NCBI GenBank assembly: GCA_028288395.1
Contig: JAQBNV010000170.1
Location: 1 to 6,900 of the forward strand
Direction: 5' to 3'
DNA length: 6,900 nt
DNA from: Adhaeribacter sp.
GTDB lineage: Bacteria; Bacteroidota; Bacteroidia; Cytophagales; Hymenobacteraceae
The translations under genes were made by a program, and so were the position numbers. This document shows positions 6,279 through 6,900 of the stretch, one piece after another. Position 1 is the stretch's first letter; every line of letters starts with the position of its first letter. The notes beneath the pieces were generated by a model. That model did not search any database and was not told the DNA's origin. It saw nothing but the letters and a program-made list of their open reading frames with translations.

Positions 6279-6312
6279 TTTTTAGAATGCTGCTTCTAAA
6301 ATATTTTAGAAA
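6279..6312. repeat. Cluster of alternating inverted repeats (TTTTAGAA/TTCTAAAA)
   Basis: TTTTAGAA (6280-6287), TTCTAAAA (6294-6301) and TTTTAGAA (6304-6311) alternate. The first two can form an 8-bp stem with a 6-nt loop, while the last two form a perfect 18-bp palindrome centred on TA. The middle unit can pair with either neighbour, so two mutually exclusive structures are possible, or a dimeric regulator could bind. The site is about 180 nt upstream of the metallopeptidase start. The 10-mer TTTTTAGAAT at its left end also begins the region of the inverted repeat at 1471-1500. Confidence 0.65.
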
Positions 6313-6492
6313 TAATGATCGGCTAAAGTTCGCTTTTGTGGCATTATTATGGTAATACACCCAATGAGTATTTTGGCGCGCACCAGCAACAGTAACTATT
6401 CCGAAATATTATCGTTGCTAATATTATATAACGAAATTAAGATATATAAAATTTAAACCGGCTTAAACTCTGGGCTTATAGAAAAAAGTACT

Positions 6493-6900
6493 ATGAAAAA
6501 ATATGCGATTGCTACTTACCTAACGGTTATTTTATTATTAACCAACTCCTGCGCCACGAATCCGGTAACGGGTAAAAGAGATATAATGCTGGTATCGGAA
6601 GGTCAGGAACTGGCTATGGGTAAAGAATCGGACCCGCAGGTTATTAATTTTTTCGGCCTTTACAACGATGCCAAATTGCAACGTTTTATCTCTGAAAAAG
6701 GAAAAGCCATGGCTGCTGTTTCTCACCGTCCTGAACTACCTTACGAATTTAAAATAGTTGATTCACCGGTAATAAATGCATTTGCCGTACCAGGAGGCTA
6801 TGTGTATTTTACCCGCGGCATTATGGCGCATTTCAACAACGAAGCTGAATTTGCGGGCGTGCTGGGCCATGAAATCGGCCACATAACGGCCCGGCACTCG
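6493..6900 (+). CDS. M48-family zinc metallopeptidase lipoprotein, 5' part
   Basis: The first 136 residues of an M48 (Ste24/HtpX/BepA-like) peptidase are present; the frame is open to the right edge. The N-terminus is a lipoprotein signal: MKK, a hydrophobic core (YLTVILLL), then TNSC with Cys20 as the lipidation site. The lipobox is imperfect, with Thr rather than Leu at -3. The following CATNPVTGKRD is characteristic of periplasmic M48 lipoproteins. The zinc motif HEIGH (126-130) sits within the usual VLGHEIGHITARHS segment and supplies two His ligands and the catalytic Glu127; the third ligand, a downstream Glu, is beyond the window. The upstream segment NAFAVPGGYVYFTRG (95-109) is also a family hallmark. 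Such proteins degrade or help assemble misfolded outer membrane proteins in the periplasm. No acidic residues follow the Cys, so a surface-export signal of the Bacteroidota type is not apparent. It is separated from the DUF4130 gene by a long spacer and is probably its own unit. Confidence 0.9.
   Translation, partial: MKKYAIATYLTVILLLTNSCATNPVTGKRDIMLVSEGQELAMGKESDPQVINFFGLYNDAKLQRFISEKGKAMAAVSHRPELPYEFKIVDSPVINAFAVPGGYVYFTRGIMAHFNNEAEFAGVLGHEIGHITARHS

Larger units (their letters stand above)
6055..6492. other. Long spacer upstream of the metallopeptidase gene
   Basis: These 438 nt hold a possible 40-codon minus-strand ORF (6101-6223), a cluster of mutually complementary TTTTAGAA/TTCTAAAA units (6279-6312), and a strongly AT-rich stretch (about 6405-6460). 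A 35-codon plus-strand ORF (6349-6456) looks like chance. A 10-bp palindrome, CAGGTACCTG (6069-6078), follows the DUF4130 stop but has no loop or U tract and is not a terminator. I did not find a convincing -33/-7 pair for the peptidase gene. Confidence 0.55.

Noticed and set aside
6349..6456. 35-codon plus-strand ORF upstream of the M48 gene
   Set aside because: AT-driven composition with a low-complexity Ile/Lys/Tyr tail and no ribosome site; likely chance.

Overview
The window looks like a chromosomal segment of a Bacteroidota bacterium, most likely of the Cytophagales/Hymenobacteraceae type (Adhaeribacter- or Pontibacter-like). This rests on general style: moderate GC genes between AT-rich spacers, weak or absent Shine-Dalgarno sequences, a Bacteroidota-style Omp85 protein, and close resemblance of the proteins to families common in that phylum. 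No rRNA, tRNA, insertion sequence, CRISPR array or phage gene was seen.

Layout. Positions 1-1295 (minus strand) hold most of a type II NADH dehydrogenase whose last residues lie beyond the left edge. A 340-nt spacer with a perfect 26-bp inverted repeat follows. Positions 1636-3513 (minus) encode a 625-residue Omp85/BamA-superfamily outer membrane protein. A divergent AT-rich spacer (3514-3772) holds a 15-bp direct repeat and a possible small minus-strand ORF. Positions 3773-5038 (plus) encode a radical SAM protein with a C-terminal helix-hairpin-helix, the family annotated as putative DNA modification/repair rSAM (TIGR03916, 'rSAM_link_UDG'). After a 242-nt spacer carrying a 55-codon ORF, 5281-6054 (plus) encodes its usual partner, a free-standing DUF4130 (TIGR03915) protein. 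A 438-nt spacer with a convergent 40-codon ORF and a palindrome cluster leads to the start of an M48-family zinc metallopeptidase lipoprotein (6493 to the right edge).

The most interesting content is the rSAM/DUF4130 pair. It is an uncharacterised, widely conserved two-gene module that in other bacteria is linked or fused to the UdgX-type uracil-DNA glycosylase; here neither protein carries a glycosylase domain. The rSAM protein ends in QLDLF, which matches the textbook bacterial sliding-clamp-binding pentapeptide, so a replication- or repair-coupled role is a concrete, testable inference. The flanking genes (respiratory dehydrogenase, outer membrane biogenesis, envelope protease) are ordinary housekeeping or envelope genes and do not appear to be functionally tied to the pair.
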